The notes under the pieces were generated by a model. The model had not been told where the DNA came from. It worked only from the letters and a program-made list of their open reading frames with translations, and did no database searches. A stretch of DNA of 64,000 nt. It comes from Tubulanus polymorphus. Lineage: Eukaryota > Nemertea > Palaeonemertea > Tubulaniformes > Tubulanidae. How positions within the stretch are numbered: the first letter of the stretch is position 1; each line of letters starts with the position of its first letter. Below, in pieces: positions 22,648 to 36,900 of this stretch. The DNA lies in NCBI RefSeq assembly GCF_964204645.1, contig NC_134027.1, forward strand, positions 11,954,485 to 12,018,484, in the 5' to 3' direction. The position numbers and the translations under genes were made by a program.

Positions 22648-23725
22648 GACGTATTTAAGTTAGTAGTATCTGACTAGTGATTTTTTGAAGAAATATAGAT
22701 ATAAATCAACCATATGATATTCTGATTGGCCCCTTTTTTATTTTCTCAATTATCCACTAGCCAAGGGTGTACGCGAGTCCATCAAATTTTGTTTAAGTCC
22801 ATCAAATATTTTTTGAGTGCCCTTGCTCATTTTGTCAACAAAAATAATGTTGGTTTTGGGTGTCTTGGATTTATATTTCACCAGTGTTGCTTTTTCAAAT
22901 AGCCAGTAGTTAAATTCTACAGACACTGTTTGCTGCTATCAAGAGTAAATAGGGTCGTACAATTGAATATGTGAAATCTAAATCACTCACACTCACGTGT
23001 TGATCACGTATACGAAGAACGTATTGACAAATATTTGTTGCGAAATTCGGAGGATTTCTGATAGGAAAATGGCTAATTCATTCTAAATGTAAACATTGAT
23101 CATTATGTCAAAGGACATTACTTATTCTTAATGATGCATGTTATTGTTCGACTTCTAGTTTCAGGTGCGTTCGAAGCAATTTTTTAGACGTATTTAAGTT
23201 AGTAGTATCTGACTAGTGATTTTTTGAAGAAATATAGATATAAATCAACCATATGATATTCTGATTGGCCCCTTTTTTATTTTCTCAATTATCCACTAGC
23301 CAAGGGTGTACGCGAGTCCATCAAATTTTGTTTAAGTCCATCAAATATTTTTTGAGTGCCCTTGCTCATTTTGTCAACAAAAATAATGTTGGTTTTGGGT
23401 GTCTTGGATTTATATTTCACCAGTGTTGCTTTTTCAAATAGCCAGTAGTTAAATTCTACAGACACTGTTTGCTGCTATCAAGAGTTAATAGGGTCGTACA
23501 ATTGAATATGTGAAATCTAAATCACTCACACTCACGTGTTGATCACGTATACGAAGAACGTATTGACAAATATTTGTTGCGAAATTCGGAGGATTTCTGA
23601 TAGGAAAATGGCTAATTCATTCTAAATGTAAACATTGATCATTATGTCAAAGGACATTACTTATTCTTAATGATGCATGTTATTGTTCGACTTCTAGTTT
23701 CAGGTGCGTTCGAAGCAATTTTTTA
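22648..23725. repeat. Near-perfect 539-bp tandem duplication
   Basis: 22648-23186 and 23187-23725 are the same sequence head to tail. By eye only one base differs (AGAGTAAATAGG against AGAGTTAATAGG). The unit starts GACGTATTTAAGTTAG and ends GAAGCAATTTTTTA. There is no coding frame or terminal repeat, so this is a segmental duplication rather than a transposon. Confidence 0.95.
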
Positions 23726-23833
23726 TTGCCGCAGCTAATTGCCGATTTTTGAAAAGTTCTTCTACATTATGTAATATGTTGTCGCGGCAAATTTTCTTCA
23801 ATTTCTTTAAAACATGGTACATGTATTAAAAAA

Positions 23834-24617
23834 CTAGGGGTCCAGGGACACCATGCCCATTTGGGAAGTGGTTTCAAATGCTCAACAACCAATATACAAT
23901 GTTCAACGCCCCCTGGTGACCATATACAAAAACAAATGACATTGAAACTCACCACAATCAAAGATGTCAGCTGCTACGATTTTGTAATTGATTGTGATAA
24001 AAAATAGTCCCGAGTACCAATATAAGGAAATACTAAGTTATTCTACTATTCAACACCCCAGGGTCTTCTATGACGTCACCAATGCCGCTGCGTCACGATG
24101 TGATTTACAAGGGACCTCCAATTATCGTGGTCAACAGTAAGTTCCTCCAGGAAAGTTAACGTTTTGCTATGCGTCAAATTAAAATCAAGTTCTATATCCA
24201 CAAGGGCTAGGTGATCACGGATTATTGACAACTTTGCAATTGATAGCAATATGCATAGGTACGAATATAATATAGAAATACTAAATTATTGTATTATTCA
24301 ACGCCTCCTGGTGGCCATATTCAAAAACCAATGATCTTGAAACTCACCACAATTATAGAACATGTTATGAGTTACAACTAAAAATGTGTAAAAAGTGCTG
24401 ATTTTGGCAAAACAATGACTGCCAGTCGGCCATCTTGATTCTGACAGGGCCAGTTTTAGGGCTGAAGATGTGTATAGGGTAGATACATGTGTAATCCAAA
24501 TATCAAGACATTACATTGAAGCGTCTCTAAAACTTCCCAAAATAACTGGATTCCGTCAACGAACGGATGAAAAGTGAACACAATAGCCCGCTGGGACTTA
24601 AGTTCCTAGTGGGCTAA
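23834..24617 (+). mobile_element. Pearl/HINE-like element, copy B, with unrelated internal segment
   Basis: It has the full head (CTAGGGGTCCAGGGACACC), partial tandem units, the distal region, and a hairpin tail ending GTGGGCTAA. The array is interrupted at about 24060-24230 by sequence absent from the other copies (GGGTCTTCTATGACGTCACC ... AAGGGCTAGGTGATC). The microsatellite is reduced to a trace. Confidence 0.75.
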
Positions 24618-24716
24618 AAAAACATCACTCAGTAAGTTTTGCCATGGCTTTCGCACTGCCCTTCCAACGCCAAGGAAATGAAACCGAAAATACCTCAACT
24701 TCAAAGAACACATCAG

Positions 24717-24722
24717 TTTATT
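24717..24722 (-). promoter_or_regulatory. Probable NFS1 poly(A) signal
   Basis: AATAAA on the minus strand, about 265 bp downstream of the NFS1 stop codon and the first such hexamer I noted there. Confidence 0.5.
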
Positions 24723-24986
24723 TTACATACCGTAATCTTTTACAAGTCTGTCATTTACATTGCCTACGAAACATTTACAACAAAGTCTTATCATAATTTT
24801 AACTGAAGCACACATAGCATCAAGGTACCGCAACAGGTTACGCATAACTTCTATTGTTGAATATTTGGGCAAAGAAGGCCCAAATCACAGCATGGATCTG
24901 GACACATAAATGATGTAGAAGACACCGCTGAAGCCTAGATAACGTTGCACTTTATCACAGTCAATAACCAAGAATAGTGGTGCGCC

Positions 24987-27900
24987 TTAGTGCTGCGTCC
25001 ATTTGATTTCCTTCAGATTCACCCCTTCCTGGACCATCTCCCACAAAGGACTGAAAGAAAAGAATTTTCATAGTTCGCTAAAAAACTATGGTAGAGTCCT
25101 GTCAACCCAATTGAGTCAGTAAGCTATTAAGCGGGTGTGGGAGGCAATATGAGGCAATCAGTGATTTTAAGCGTATGCAGTGGTATCTGCACTGCTACTG
25201 CGGCAAGTAAGGATGCACTAGGTTAGCTAGTGGTTACTAGGTTACTGTGCTTCAATTTCTTCTAAATTGCAATTAAATTAGATTTGGAGCATTAAAATTC
25301 AAAATTCACTGAAAATGAACTAATTTTCACTAAATGTATTGTCGAGCCAACTGGTATCAGCTGCAGTTGCCTGAATGATTTTGAATGATCATTATCTGAA
25401 ACATACTCGGCACGTACCTCATTTCGCGGAGTTTCGTAACGTGGTTGATGATTTTATCGGCGGTAAAATCTATTTCCGCTTCCGTCGTGAATCGTCCAAT
25501 ACCGAACCTGTCAACCAGGTAACAACAAGCCATTACAAACCTAGCTAATTAACGGATGATGCTTAATGGAGAATGTTTTTCATAATAAGAAAACGTACCT
25601 GATCGAAGAATGTGCCAGATCTTCATCAGCTCCTATAGCTCGGAGTACGTATGATGGTTCCAGTGATGCAGATGTACATGCGCTGAAACAGATCAACCGG
25701 AATTTAACGCTAACCACTACCGTTTGATGAGTAAAAATAATATCACGGACTTTCGAATTTGATCCCCAATCCGGATATTATTGTCTACGACAATAAAGCT
25801 ACTCATGTAGAACATGAATGATGTTTCATCCAGATTTTTATTAACAGTTAAAGATTCATTTGTCCTGTCAAATGATCCGGTTTAAGCAGACTCTTCAGTA
25901 TCAAACCTCGATACAACCAACTTCAGGGGACCAGAAAATCTGTCCATGGTAGCCGATAGTTCCTTATATCCATCAGTATGAAAATAATCAAATTGTCTTA
26001 CTTGGGACACAAGTTATAATTGTAATATCTGATGAATCGTTGTGTCCAAGTTCATCAAAACGAAGTTCTACTGTACACCTCTACCGGTTTACACGTATCA
26101 AATGTATCAAATTATCTCATCATTCACAAAAATGCCTTAGACAATTATCCAGAAAACTAGGGGTCCAGGTCCACCATGCTCATTAGGTGAAATGTTTGAC
26201 AATTTCAACATCGAACACCTCCTGGTGAATATACTAGTAAACAGTAATCAAACAGCAATGAACTTGTCATGAGCTACAACTTCGCAATCGATTGTGGTTA
26301 CAAAATTTGAGAATATGGACGGACAATGAACGAAAAGTGAACGCAATAGCCTGCTGGGGCTTCGCCAGCTCACCTGCCCGACGATAGAGCCACATCTTTC
26401 AGAGCCATTAGCAAACTTTCGCCTTCTACGTAAGCAAATGAAATATTCACGCAACCTGCATACGTGCTGTCTCGATCACCATTGATGACAATATGGGACA
26501 ATTCATCGGTTATCCTCTTAATCAACCGATCGGAAAGATTCGATATACGCTTGTGATCGTACTGAAAAATAACATCAGGATAAGATTAACGACCTCCTGC
26601 CACGTTGATGTTATACAGCTACTGTATTTACGCGATATAAGAAACATTGTACTATCATTCAGTAAAATTAGAAATGACGTTTTATTTAGTGCAGTAAAAG
26701 CTTATAAGGTAACAGGGTTCAATAATTTGGTTTAACCATAATCAACTTTTCAACAACGCGTGTGTCCATGAGATCTTATTTGCAATCCAATGCACATATT
26801 TCAACCTGGTTACTTGACTTATGGCAGCGAGGTAGGTGCTTTCCCTGCTTATGGTAACTGCTTATTATAGCCATGTTTGTTTGGCTGATTCTTCCATGCC
26901 GTGGTCAATTTTCACTTGATCAGAATCTATCATGTTCGTGCCCAGGATTGGTCTTACAGAGTATACTCGACTAACAGTTCTTATCAGCTCTGGATATTGC
27001 CATATTTCGATTCATGGAATTTTACGAGGCCATGACTATGGCATGGATATATGCTGTCAAATTTTCATATTTTTCAAGCCATCAAGGCAGCGTTCAAAAA
27101 GGACGTACTTCGAAATCTCCTGATTTTCTGACCCCCATGTACCAACTTTGCACCAAATTTTCTTACCTTCGGTACGTTACGTACCATGCATATACCCCAA
27201 CCCCTCCCCCAGTAAGTGATGTATTCTTGGCACCGCAAACAAAATACATGTACATGTTCCGAATGGCTATACCGATTATTACAAGTATTTGTAGGAGCTA
27301 ACATACTGCTTGGGTGGTATAAAACAACGATCCCAATAAATTATAAGTAAAACGCAAACATTTGTTCTTATTATCAATTCATTTTACCATTCATGTAATA
27401 ACACAAATAGGTTATTTCTATTTGAGTTTACAGGGCTCATTCATTGACAACATACGCATTAGGGGAGGGGGAGGAAAAAGTCAAATTTCATGCATATGTA
27501 ATAAATGAATGATCCCACAAGAAAGCACAAACTTGTGATACGTGAAAATAAACTGGGAATGAGCAAATCTGTATCAGGATAAATTTGGATTTTCTCATGA
27601 ATTTTGTGAGGAATTAGACACTGCATAGTGAAATTCCTGAGTGCTAATGGGTTCTACTAAGTCAGTAACCAGTCTGTGGTATAAAGATTATTGATTGTCA
27701 GTGCATGTCAACAGATATTAGGCCTTTTTTTAAAATTGCTTGCAGCACAGATCCGGCGCTGTCGTTTCCGTCAATTTGGGAAAAAAGAAACATTTTTCAT
27801 TTTTAATTTTTCCCTTCACCCGTGCTGAAAATCCGTAACTTTTAAAAAAATAAAAAATATTTCTATTTTTTCCCGCCCGCCGTTCTGCAATGACCGCTAA

Positions 27901-30900
27901 ATTAGAGTAAAAAATAAAATTTTATGTTTTTCCGTCCTCCTGTCGTGTCTTTTTTCAACGTCCCCGATGTTTGTCATCGAGGTTTCTTTCGGTAAATAGT
28001 AGGATTTCGGCAAGCGATAATGGCGGCGGCAGCTTTCCAACTCATTTGTCGGAAAGGAAGCAAAGAGCTTGACAGGCGACTGTCAAGGCTGTCACATGGT
28101 CTTAGGGTGTCTGATGTGGCATCGATGGTAGATACAGATGGCGGAAAGGTGGTGAGAGTGGAGGGAGGCGCCACAGCAGAGTCCAAGACGATGAAAGATG
28201 GAGAAAGAGGCAGAGGCATTATGCAAGACTGTGCGTCCAATTTGCATTACGTGCCTTGATGCTGGACTGTGCGTGGTTGGGAGGGGCAAAAAATAAGGAA
28301 ATCAATAAGATTGTGTTCTGTTCCGAAATAAAGAAATATGTGATTTAACAATTTTATATTTTTTCTTTTATACCTCCAGGATATCCCATAATAGCAGGCA
28401 ATAAATGGGAAAATTTTTATTTTTTGTTTGTTTTTCTTCCCTTCACCCTTTCAGATTATGTGATGAAACTCCTGTTTGAAATGAAAAAAAATAAAATTTT
28501 TTTTAAAATTTTTTTTCCCTTCACCCTTCCACTTTTTACAAGGTCTTTAGGAAAAAATTTTTTTTCAATTTTTTATTTTTTTCCCTCCACCCTTCCATTT
28601 TTTGGGTAATAAAATCCATGCTGCAAGCAATTTAAAAAAAAGGCCTTAGTTCTAAATGTTCCCCTCCCAATGCAAAATATTCAACACAAAAGCGGTTATA
28701 GTGAGATTCAAACCCAATAGCTAATGATAACCTAGACACCTAAGTCCTCAGAATTCCGTATAGAAATAAACATCTTCCTTATTTGAAATTGTCGGTTTTT
28801 CGAGTATGAACATGACAGATCTAAGTGCTCACTTATATCCGAGTAAGTTTGGATGAATTTCGGCGGCCTAAGTCACGATTTTGGTGGCCCACACATCAAA
28901 TCTTATATCATATGAAAGCCTTGAATATTACTACGAAATTACACAAACTTGTAATACATGAAAACAAACTGGAAATGAGCCGATTCTGCTTTGCGTTGAA
29001 TGTGAATTTTCCCTTCTATTTACCAAGGAGTAATAATCTACATAGTGAAATTCCTTAGTGCTAATGGGATAACCAGGTATTCAATGAAAATATGATGTTT
29101 TGATTTTCACAGAATATCTTCGATATCGCTTTTGACGCATCAAATCAACATTTAGTATTGATAGTACAGCGTATATCCATGACCGGCTTTGTTTTGTCAA
29201 ATATGATGTTTTGGTGAGCTTATGTATTTTTGACAGGTAAATTTGATCCTTTAGTTTTGACAGTATATTCATGCCTTAAACCGAGTTTACCAAAGGAATA
29301 GCAGACTAAATTCATTAACAGACATATCAGTTATCCAGGCAATCGATTTCCTTGATAATGAATGTCAGAGAAAGTTTGAAATAATCAAACTGGAAAAAAA
29401 TTTTCATGTCAAGTTTGATACATTAGTTTCTGTGGTTAATTTGAAATTCATGACTTGATAATAAATTCACCACTGAATCTATTTTCACTATGTTAACAGA
29501 AATTGACTACTTACAGCCATTTCTTTTCGAGATATTTCACAAGCAGCACCCAATCCTACAACTAACGGTGCCGGAACCGTACCACTGCGCATACCACGTT
29601 CCTGTCCACCGCCGCTCTGAATGGCTTCCACTCGCACTCGGGGTCGCCGGCGAACATATAAAGCTCCGATTCCTTTCGGTCCGTATATCTTGTGTCCGCT
29701 TATAGACATCAGATCAATGTTCATTTGATTTACATCCAGTGGAATTTTGCCGACAGCTTGAGCGGCGTCGGTGTGGAAAAATATTTTGTTTGCGCGTGCA
29801 ATTTTCCCTGTAAATATCAGAATTACTTATGAACATAGAAGAATCTCTTCAGTCAATAGATGCAGGGATGATGTAGGGTGTTCGCAATGACCAGCAGGGA
29901 CTCGCAGCGTCGTTGCCCGAGCAACTGGAGGTCGCGAGCGGGGGATGTCCCCCTCATGTTTAGAAAATTTTATGAAAATTTACCATTAATTGACACAATT
30001 TCAGCGAAATTGCACCAGTAGCATCTGACTGAAACATGGTCACAGTCCCGGACGCAGCCACAAGTCTTAAACCGGCCCCGGCCTCACGTCAGATACATGG
30101 GCCGGTTCTGCTTTTTTTGTGTTACGCATTCAACCCAGTTAAAGTACTAATACAATGTTTATGATTTAAAGATACAGATATGATAGATAGATATGATAGA
30201 TACAGATTAGATACAGTAATGGCCCCGATTTGTGACCCCGATTTACACTGTTTTCAAGAATGATGGAAGTGAAACTGAAAGGTCGGAAATCCGTCTTTAG
30301 ATGGAAGATTTTCATCCCTGTAGATGTCACCCGCTCGTTTTTAAATCAAAATATTAGAGTGGTGACATGCAGGTATTCCATATTTTTGGTTATCGTCATG
30401 GTGTTGTCCACAATGGCCACCCCTATCATTTTAACAGACACCCCTCTGAAAGTCAAGTCATTCCGAGAGATCAAAAGCCTTTCTACTTCAGCAGCACGTT
30501 GTGATGATATACTTCAAAATAAATGCAGCCCCTTTGGGATTCCAGCATATGGAGAAAACTTTATCTATAACAAAATTTTGAACAACTGGCTCCTGGTCTC
30601 TGCTTACACGTATTGAAAAATCAAATCTTCATATCAAGATTGTCACACCTACCTATTTCTTCAATTGGCTGCACAACGCCAATCTCATTGTTAACAGTCA
30701 TTATGGAAATCAAGCTTGTATCGGGGCGAATACTTTGTTTCAACATCTGAAGTGAAATATAGGAATTTCAAAATACAGGAAAGCATTATGCAACTATATC
30801 TGACCCCTATTTACTGGGAGTAAACTGCATTGGAGACAGCAAATTATCTATTCGTTATATCGCAATTGAACCTGTAAGCCGCAAAATTAATTTTTCACTT

Positions 30901-33900
30901 ACGTTAACTCGGCATGCCATTGTGTAGTAAATTTAATCAATTTAATCACAAATGACAATATCTTTACAAAACCCACTAACTGGACTGCTTCATATGTACT
31001 AAAGAATTGGAACTAAATTATCCAAACAGTGTGAATGTTGAATCACTGTCTGGTATTTACATTAGCTTGTTGTATCCACAAAGCTGATAAGGTAATGGTG
31101 TCACATGGTTTTCTACACAGTTGACAGGTTTAACTTACCTCTAAGTCAATAAGTCCATTTGTTTTCACTGGAAGGTATGTAACATCAATGCCTTCACTTT
31201 CCAATACGCGGCAAGAATCCAATACGCACTTATGTTCCTAAAAGATAGAGCAAAAAGAAGTCTTTCCAATCAAACTACCTAGCTTGAACAATTTGTAACG
31301 AATTTCAAAATCATAAAATTTCTTTTTTTCTTAGATCACTATTTTCCTTTGGACACAATTAGGTAACTATTGCTTCAAACCAGGTCTTGATCTAATACAT
31401 CAGACTCTGCTAGCGGGTACATAACTTTTATCTGAGGCAAGGGAATCCCCGGCCAGTTGGAGTGACAAGGGTTGCCATCACATGATTTGGAATAGGAATA
31501 TTCTAAATCTTTTCTACAGGCATGTGATAATCCGAGGTAAGCAGAGTCAAACTGCAGATAATTAATGTATTTTTCGATAATTTAATACACAAGAGACATG
31601 ATGCCAGGAACAAATATCACGAGCGTCGGGCTAACTTATTATGTTGCAGTTTATCCCCAGTTCTTGGTTAGATTCAACTCAAGAGTTTAACTAATTCATA
31701 ACTGTGATACTTTAACTCTAGAATAAAATCTTTATTTGCAACAAAAGGGCTCATTTGCGAAGCTGTGAACGTAGTCCAAAATTGGTCTTAAGACTAGTCT
31801 TATTTTTGTGGGATTGGCTATGCAACTAAGTTGGTCTTAGACTGTTCATATGTCAAAGCCAAGGTGCAACTGGCCCCTGGGTTATATACATCGTTGGAGA
31901 TTCATCTATTTCACATTACACGTACTTACTGTTTGAGTTGTGATAACATGTTTTTTTCGACTCTTGTAAAAGCGCCCGACACCCTTGACGGCGATGTTAT
32001 TCGATTCAGTAGCACCACTTGTGAAGATGATCTCCTTCGGATCAGCGCCGATTATGCTGGCAACTTGCTGCAATCAAAAACACAACTTTTCGGTATTCTA
32101 TATTCCCTGAATGAAGAGGGTTGACATATCCACTATCTTTTACAGGGTTTCTAGTGGTAGGGCCATGGTAAAAAGAAGTTCTAAGTACTAAAGACGGTTT
32201 CGGCAATTTTAGACTCAAAAGGAGAGACTCTTGGACTAGGAATGAAATTCTTTCCAGTAAAATGAGGGCGGCCCATAGGTGCCATTTTAGCAATGCCTTC
32301 ACCGGAATATTAGTCATTAAGACCGGTCATACATTTCAGGGTAATTCCATAACACTTTCCTGTACAATTACATGTATATTCAATCTTACTGATTGAATTA
32401 ACAGGCCTTAAATTACTTCATCAGTCGAATTTTCAACAAAATTACATTCGAAAAATATATAAAAATTAAATTTGGAAGGACTTTTTATAAAAAATGAAGG
32501 ACAAAGATGATGTGTGTCCAAACTTTTTCCAAAAGAAGGACTTGGAAGGACTGCTGAAAACCCTGTTTTACATTTTTTACAAGCAAAACAAATGAATTAC
32601 TGACTAAAAAGTCTATTCAAAATGCTAGAAATATTTCGGGCGGTCACTACCAGCCTTCTTCAAGTCTAAAATAACCCTTCAAATAAATACACAGTATGTG
32701 TATAAGCCTATATTTCATATACCCCAGTAGGCCTACATATTTACACAGAAACTTAAGGGAAATTTAAGCAAAAATATTCTACCTTTCTTGCATGTTCAAC
32801 AGCTGCCTCAGTTTCCCATCCATAAGCGTGAGTTCTAGAATGTGGATTACCATAAAACGACACTTCATAAGGGAGCATTGCGTCTATAACCCTAGGATCC
32901 TTATGTCACAAAAAAAAGAATAACAAACAAGTAAGAAAACATTTCAACATGAACTCAAATCCCTACATCCTTTATACTCCTTTCAGACCTCAAAATGAAT
33001 TAAAGGTTTATCAGTAATGCTACAGCAGTCAAATATGCCTGGGAGTGCTTAACAATAGCATCTTCACTTCACCCTTTTAAAACAAATTGCACTTTGTTAA
33101 TGTAGACCCGATTGAGATGATGATATAGTTATGTGACGACTTAACTGAATACGATTGATATCAACCTGCTCATAATTCCTCCTATACTTATAGTCGTTCA
33201 ATACATCTTTTTCCATTTCTGCTCATTCATGTATGCAAGGAACCTTATTTTATACATGGTTCCCACAGTTATATGAATTCAAAATTACAAAGTTTTTCCC
33301 AAGTATTTCATGGGTGATTTTTCAATTTTCCAAAATGGAAATCAACACATATTGTCATGCTACGGTCAACATTTCAGTGGTGACTTGTTGATTAAGGTGA
33401 TTCTCAAGGGAAATCGCTGAAGAAAGTTGCCCTTTCGCAAATGCAATATGTGAAATTTAAAGAATTTCCCAAATACTTCCCTAATTTGAGGAAAATTTTT
33501 CAAATCCCCAAATACTTCCAAACTGGGAATTATTATTTCAAAATTCCCAAGTTTTTCCCAATTTCCCTGTTCTGTGGGAACCATGTTTATAGTATTGAAA
33601 TCTAATTTATGTACACTTGAAGGTGAACTGATCTAGGGAATTTCAACTCATGCAAGAAGATCGCCAGAGCCAAGAAAATGATATTCAATCGACAATAAAG
33701 ACCAGAATGAAAATATCATTATTCCAAAAATTCCATAACTTTCACCGAGTTGAGCTGAAATTCCCTGACTGCAGGAAACCTGTGATTATAAAATAATGTG
33801 GCATACCATGGGTGTAGTAGACTGCACATCTAGGTAAAGGGGCCGAATATTGGGAATTTCCTTTGCTGGTGTCTCATAATCATCTTGATTCTTCACATCT

Positions 33901-36900
33901 GTAATTAAAATCTAAAAAATTCACCCGAGTGATCACAGTGTATGCGTTAAATTACATCATCTTGATGGCAAATAAAATCGTTGCTATTATCTCCTAAAAT
34001 ACTAAGTTATTGTATTATTCAACGCCCCCTGGTGGCCATAAACAAAATCCTATGATCTTGAAACTCACCACATTCATAGAACATGTTATGAGCTACAACT
34101 TTGCAATTGATTGTGGTAACAAAATATGCTTAGTTATCATTCAATATAATGTGGAAAAACTCTTTTCCACCTACGAATGAGTACTGATGACACCACGATT
34201 GCCACCAATTGCATCATAATTGGCTGATCAAAAATACCTGTCTCAGGTATCTTTTGTTAGATATGTGAACTTGGGCTTTTTGGGGTAAGAAAAATTGACG
34301 GGACAGCGATGGAATACCGAGCTCGGTTGCGCGTGTGCGTCGAATGTGTGTTTAGGAATTATTCTATTACAATGCGTGTAAGAGGCTTTACTGGAAATTA
34401 AGGTGATTATCAAAATGGTAGCAGAGCGAAACAACTAAATTTGACTGGTAGTGCGGTGAGCTACTGTGGCTGTTGACATCGACACGAGCGGCTGTGGATG
34501 GCAATTCGTCGACGTCGTCGGAGTTCGTTTCAATGTGCGAAAGTGGAATAAGGGCTTTATTCATCGTTTTGTTTAAAAAAAAAACAAAACGGAAAAGAAA
34601 GAAAGATTGTTGCTGTGTTTTGTGTGAGTAGCTGAGGTTTGCATCGGTTCGTTCGTTTAAATAAAATTCGTTGCACATGGCCATCATTTTTACCGTCCGG
34701 TGGCGCCGCGTTGTGTTAAAAAAAAAAAAAGGATAAAGCCGCTGTTGGATAAAGCAATGGATTACCAATCGTGGAAAGATGAGATTGAGATATGGAAACT
34801 AGTTACGGATTTAGATGCTAAAAAGCAGGCTTTAGCAGTGACGTTGACATTACAAGGACAAGCGAGGGCTGCTGCTCTTGAGCTGTCAACGGCATTGTTA
34901 AATGCTGACGATGGAATGAAATCTTTGCTTACAAAATTGGATACGGTTTTTAAGACTGATGACACGGATATTGCATACTCAATATACACAGCTTTTGAGA
35001 AATTTAAACGGACTGAAGGTATGTCAATTAATGATTATATAATCGAATTTGAAAGGCTCAACAACCGGTGTGTTAAACGCAACATGCAGTTACCGGAAGC
35101 TGTGTTGGCATTTAAAATCTTGGATGGAGCTGGATTACAACAAAAAGAGAAGCAGCTTGCTCTCACAGCTTCACCTACCCTCACATTAGCAAGTTTGAAA
35201 TCTGCTCTCAAGCGGATATTTGGAGAGGCAAAAGTCTACTGCTGACAATTATGATGAATCTCGACGTTATGGTACTGATGTGAAGGTCAAAGGTGAAGAA
35301 CATGATACATTGTATGCAAATCAGGAAAATCGTGGTGCTTTACATAGATCTGGATTTGGCTCACGAGGCATGCAGGCTTTCAGACTAGACGCTCTAGTGT
35401 AACTAGCACGAATGTGCCGAGGGGCACGTATCCCATAGATAGATCTGGACGGAGAACTAGATTTGCTGTTTGTGGCAGTACTTTTCACTGGGCTAAGAAC
35501 TGTCCGCATAAGGCAGATGACGTGCATGCTATGCAACACGAAGAGGTTTCTGATGAGGTTGTCCTTTTCGCCAAAAGCTCTGGACAAGACAAGACAATCT
35601 TCATGACAGAGGCTCTGGGTGCCGCTGTTATTGATACTGGATGTACTAGAACTGTGTGCGGTAAGAAGTGGCTCCATGATTATGTAGACTCATTATCACC
35701 TTCCGAAAGGGATAAGATTGTTGTCACACCTCCTAACAGGTTTTTCCGTTTTGGTGACGGTAGGAAAGTACTTTTGTCTGAGAATGTTATCATCCCTGCA
35801 AATTTTGATGGTCATACGTGCCGTTTATCTACAGACGTCGTTGATGTAGATCTTCCTCTGCTCCTTAGTAGAGCGTCATTAAAAAAAGCAGATGCCATAA
35901 TAAATGTGGGTAATGATGAAGTCCATATGTTCGGGAGGAATATCAAATTGGAGCAAACTTCTATGGGACATTACTGTGTTAATATCTATAGTGATAGATA
36001 TTATAACAATGATTTTTGTAGTGAAGCGGTTTTGATCCTTCAGAATGCTGACGATGTGAAGAGTAAAGAGAGGGCTATGTTAAAACTCCATCGTCAATTT
36101 GGACATGCTTCTTTAGAAAAGTTGAAAAATCTTCTAGAGAAAGCAGGAATCAGTGATGCAGAAACTCGTCAAGCTCTAGAAAGAGTCGTTACTCAGTGTC
36201 ATTTATGTGAAAAGTACAAGAGAACATCAAGTCGTCCAACTGTCTCGCTACCCATGGCCTCAGATTGGAATGAGACAGTTGCAGTAGATCTACATCAGTT
36301 AGGAGAATCATTATGGTATCTTCATATCATTGATCTCTACACGCGATACAGTGCGGGTGCTATTTTAAAGACGAAAAGACCGAATGATGTTATGGATGAA
36401 TTCATTAAGCACTGGATTAGCATTTTCGGCCCACCAAAAAGATTGTTCAGTGACAATGGTGGTGAGTTTATGAATGAAGAAATGATTGAAATGGGAGGAC
36501 AGTTTGGCATCGAAATATTGACTACGGCAGCGTATAGTCCGTGGAGTAACGGAATTTGTGAAAGGCACAATAGGACACTAACTGAAATTGTTACAAAAAT
36601 CAAGGACGATAGAGCTTGTGACTGGGAGACAGCTTAAGCTTGGGCTCTAATGGCGAAGAATACACTCAGTAATATTCATGGGTATAGTGCACATCAACTA
36701 GTTTTCGGCTGTAATCCCAACTTACCATCAGTATTATGTGACAAACTGCCTGCATTAGAAGGAAGTACCACAGCTAATGGTATTGCAAAACACATTACGA
36801 CTCTGTTTGCTGCAAGGCAGGCATTTACTCAGGCTGAATGCTCTGAGAAGATAAGAAGGGCGCTTAGAAAACAGGTTCGAACTCACAATGATGAAATTTA

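Noticed and set aside
27654-27700. Possible CRISPR-like or regularly spaced array elsewhere in the window
   Set aside because: The regularly repeated blocks found are tandem units of pearl-like elements or minisatellites without spacer structure, in a eukaryotic context.
28020-28259. 80-codon frame inside the TTA-flanked element
   Set aside because: Sits in a non-autonomous repeat, has a competing frame on the other strand, and shows no transposase motif.
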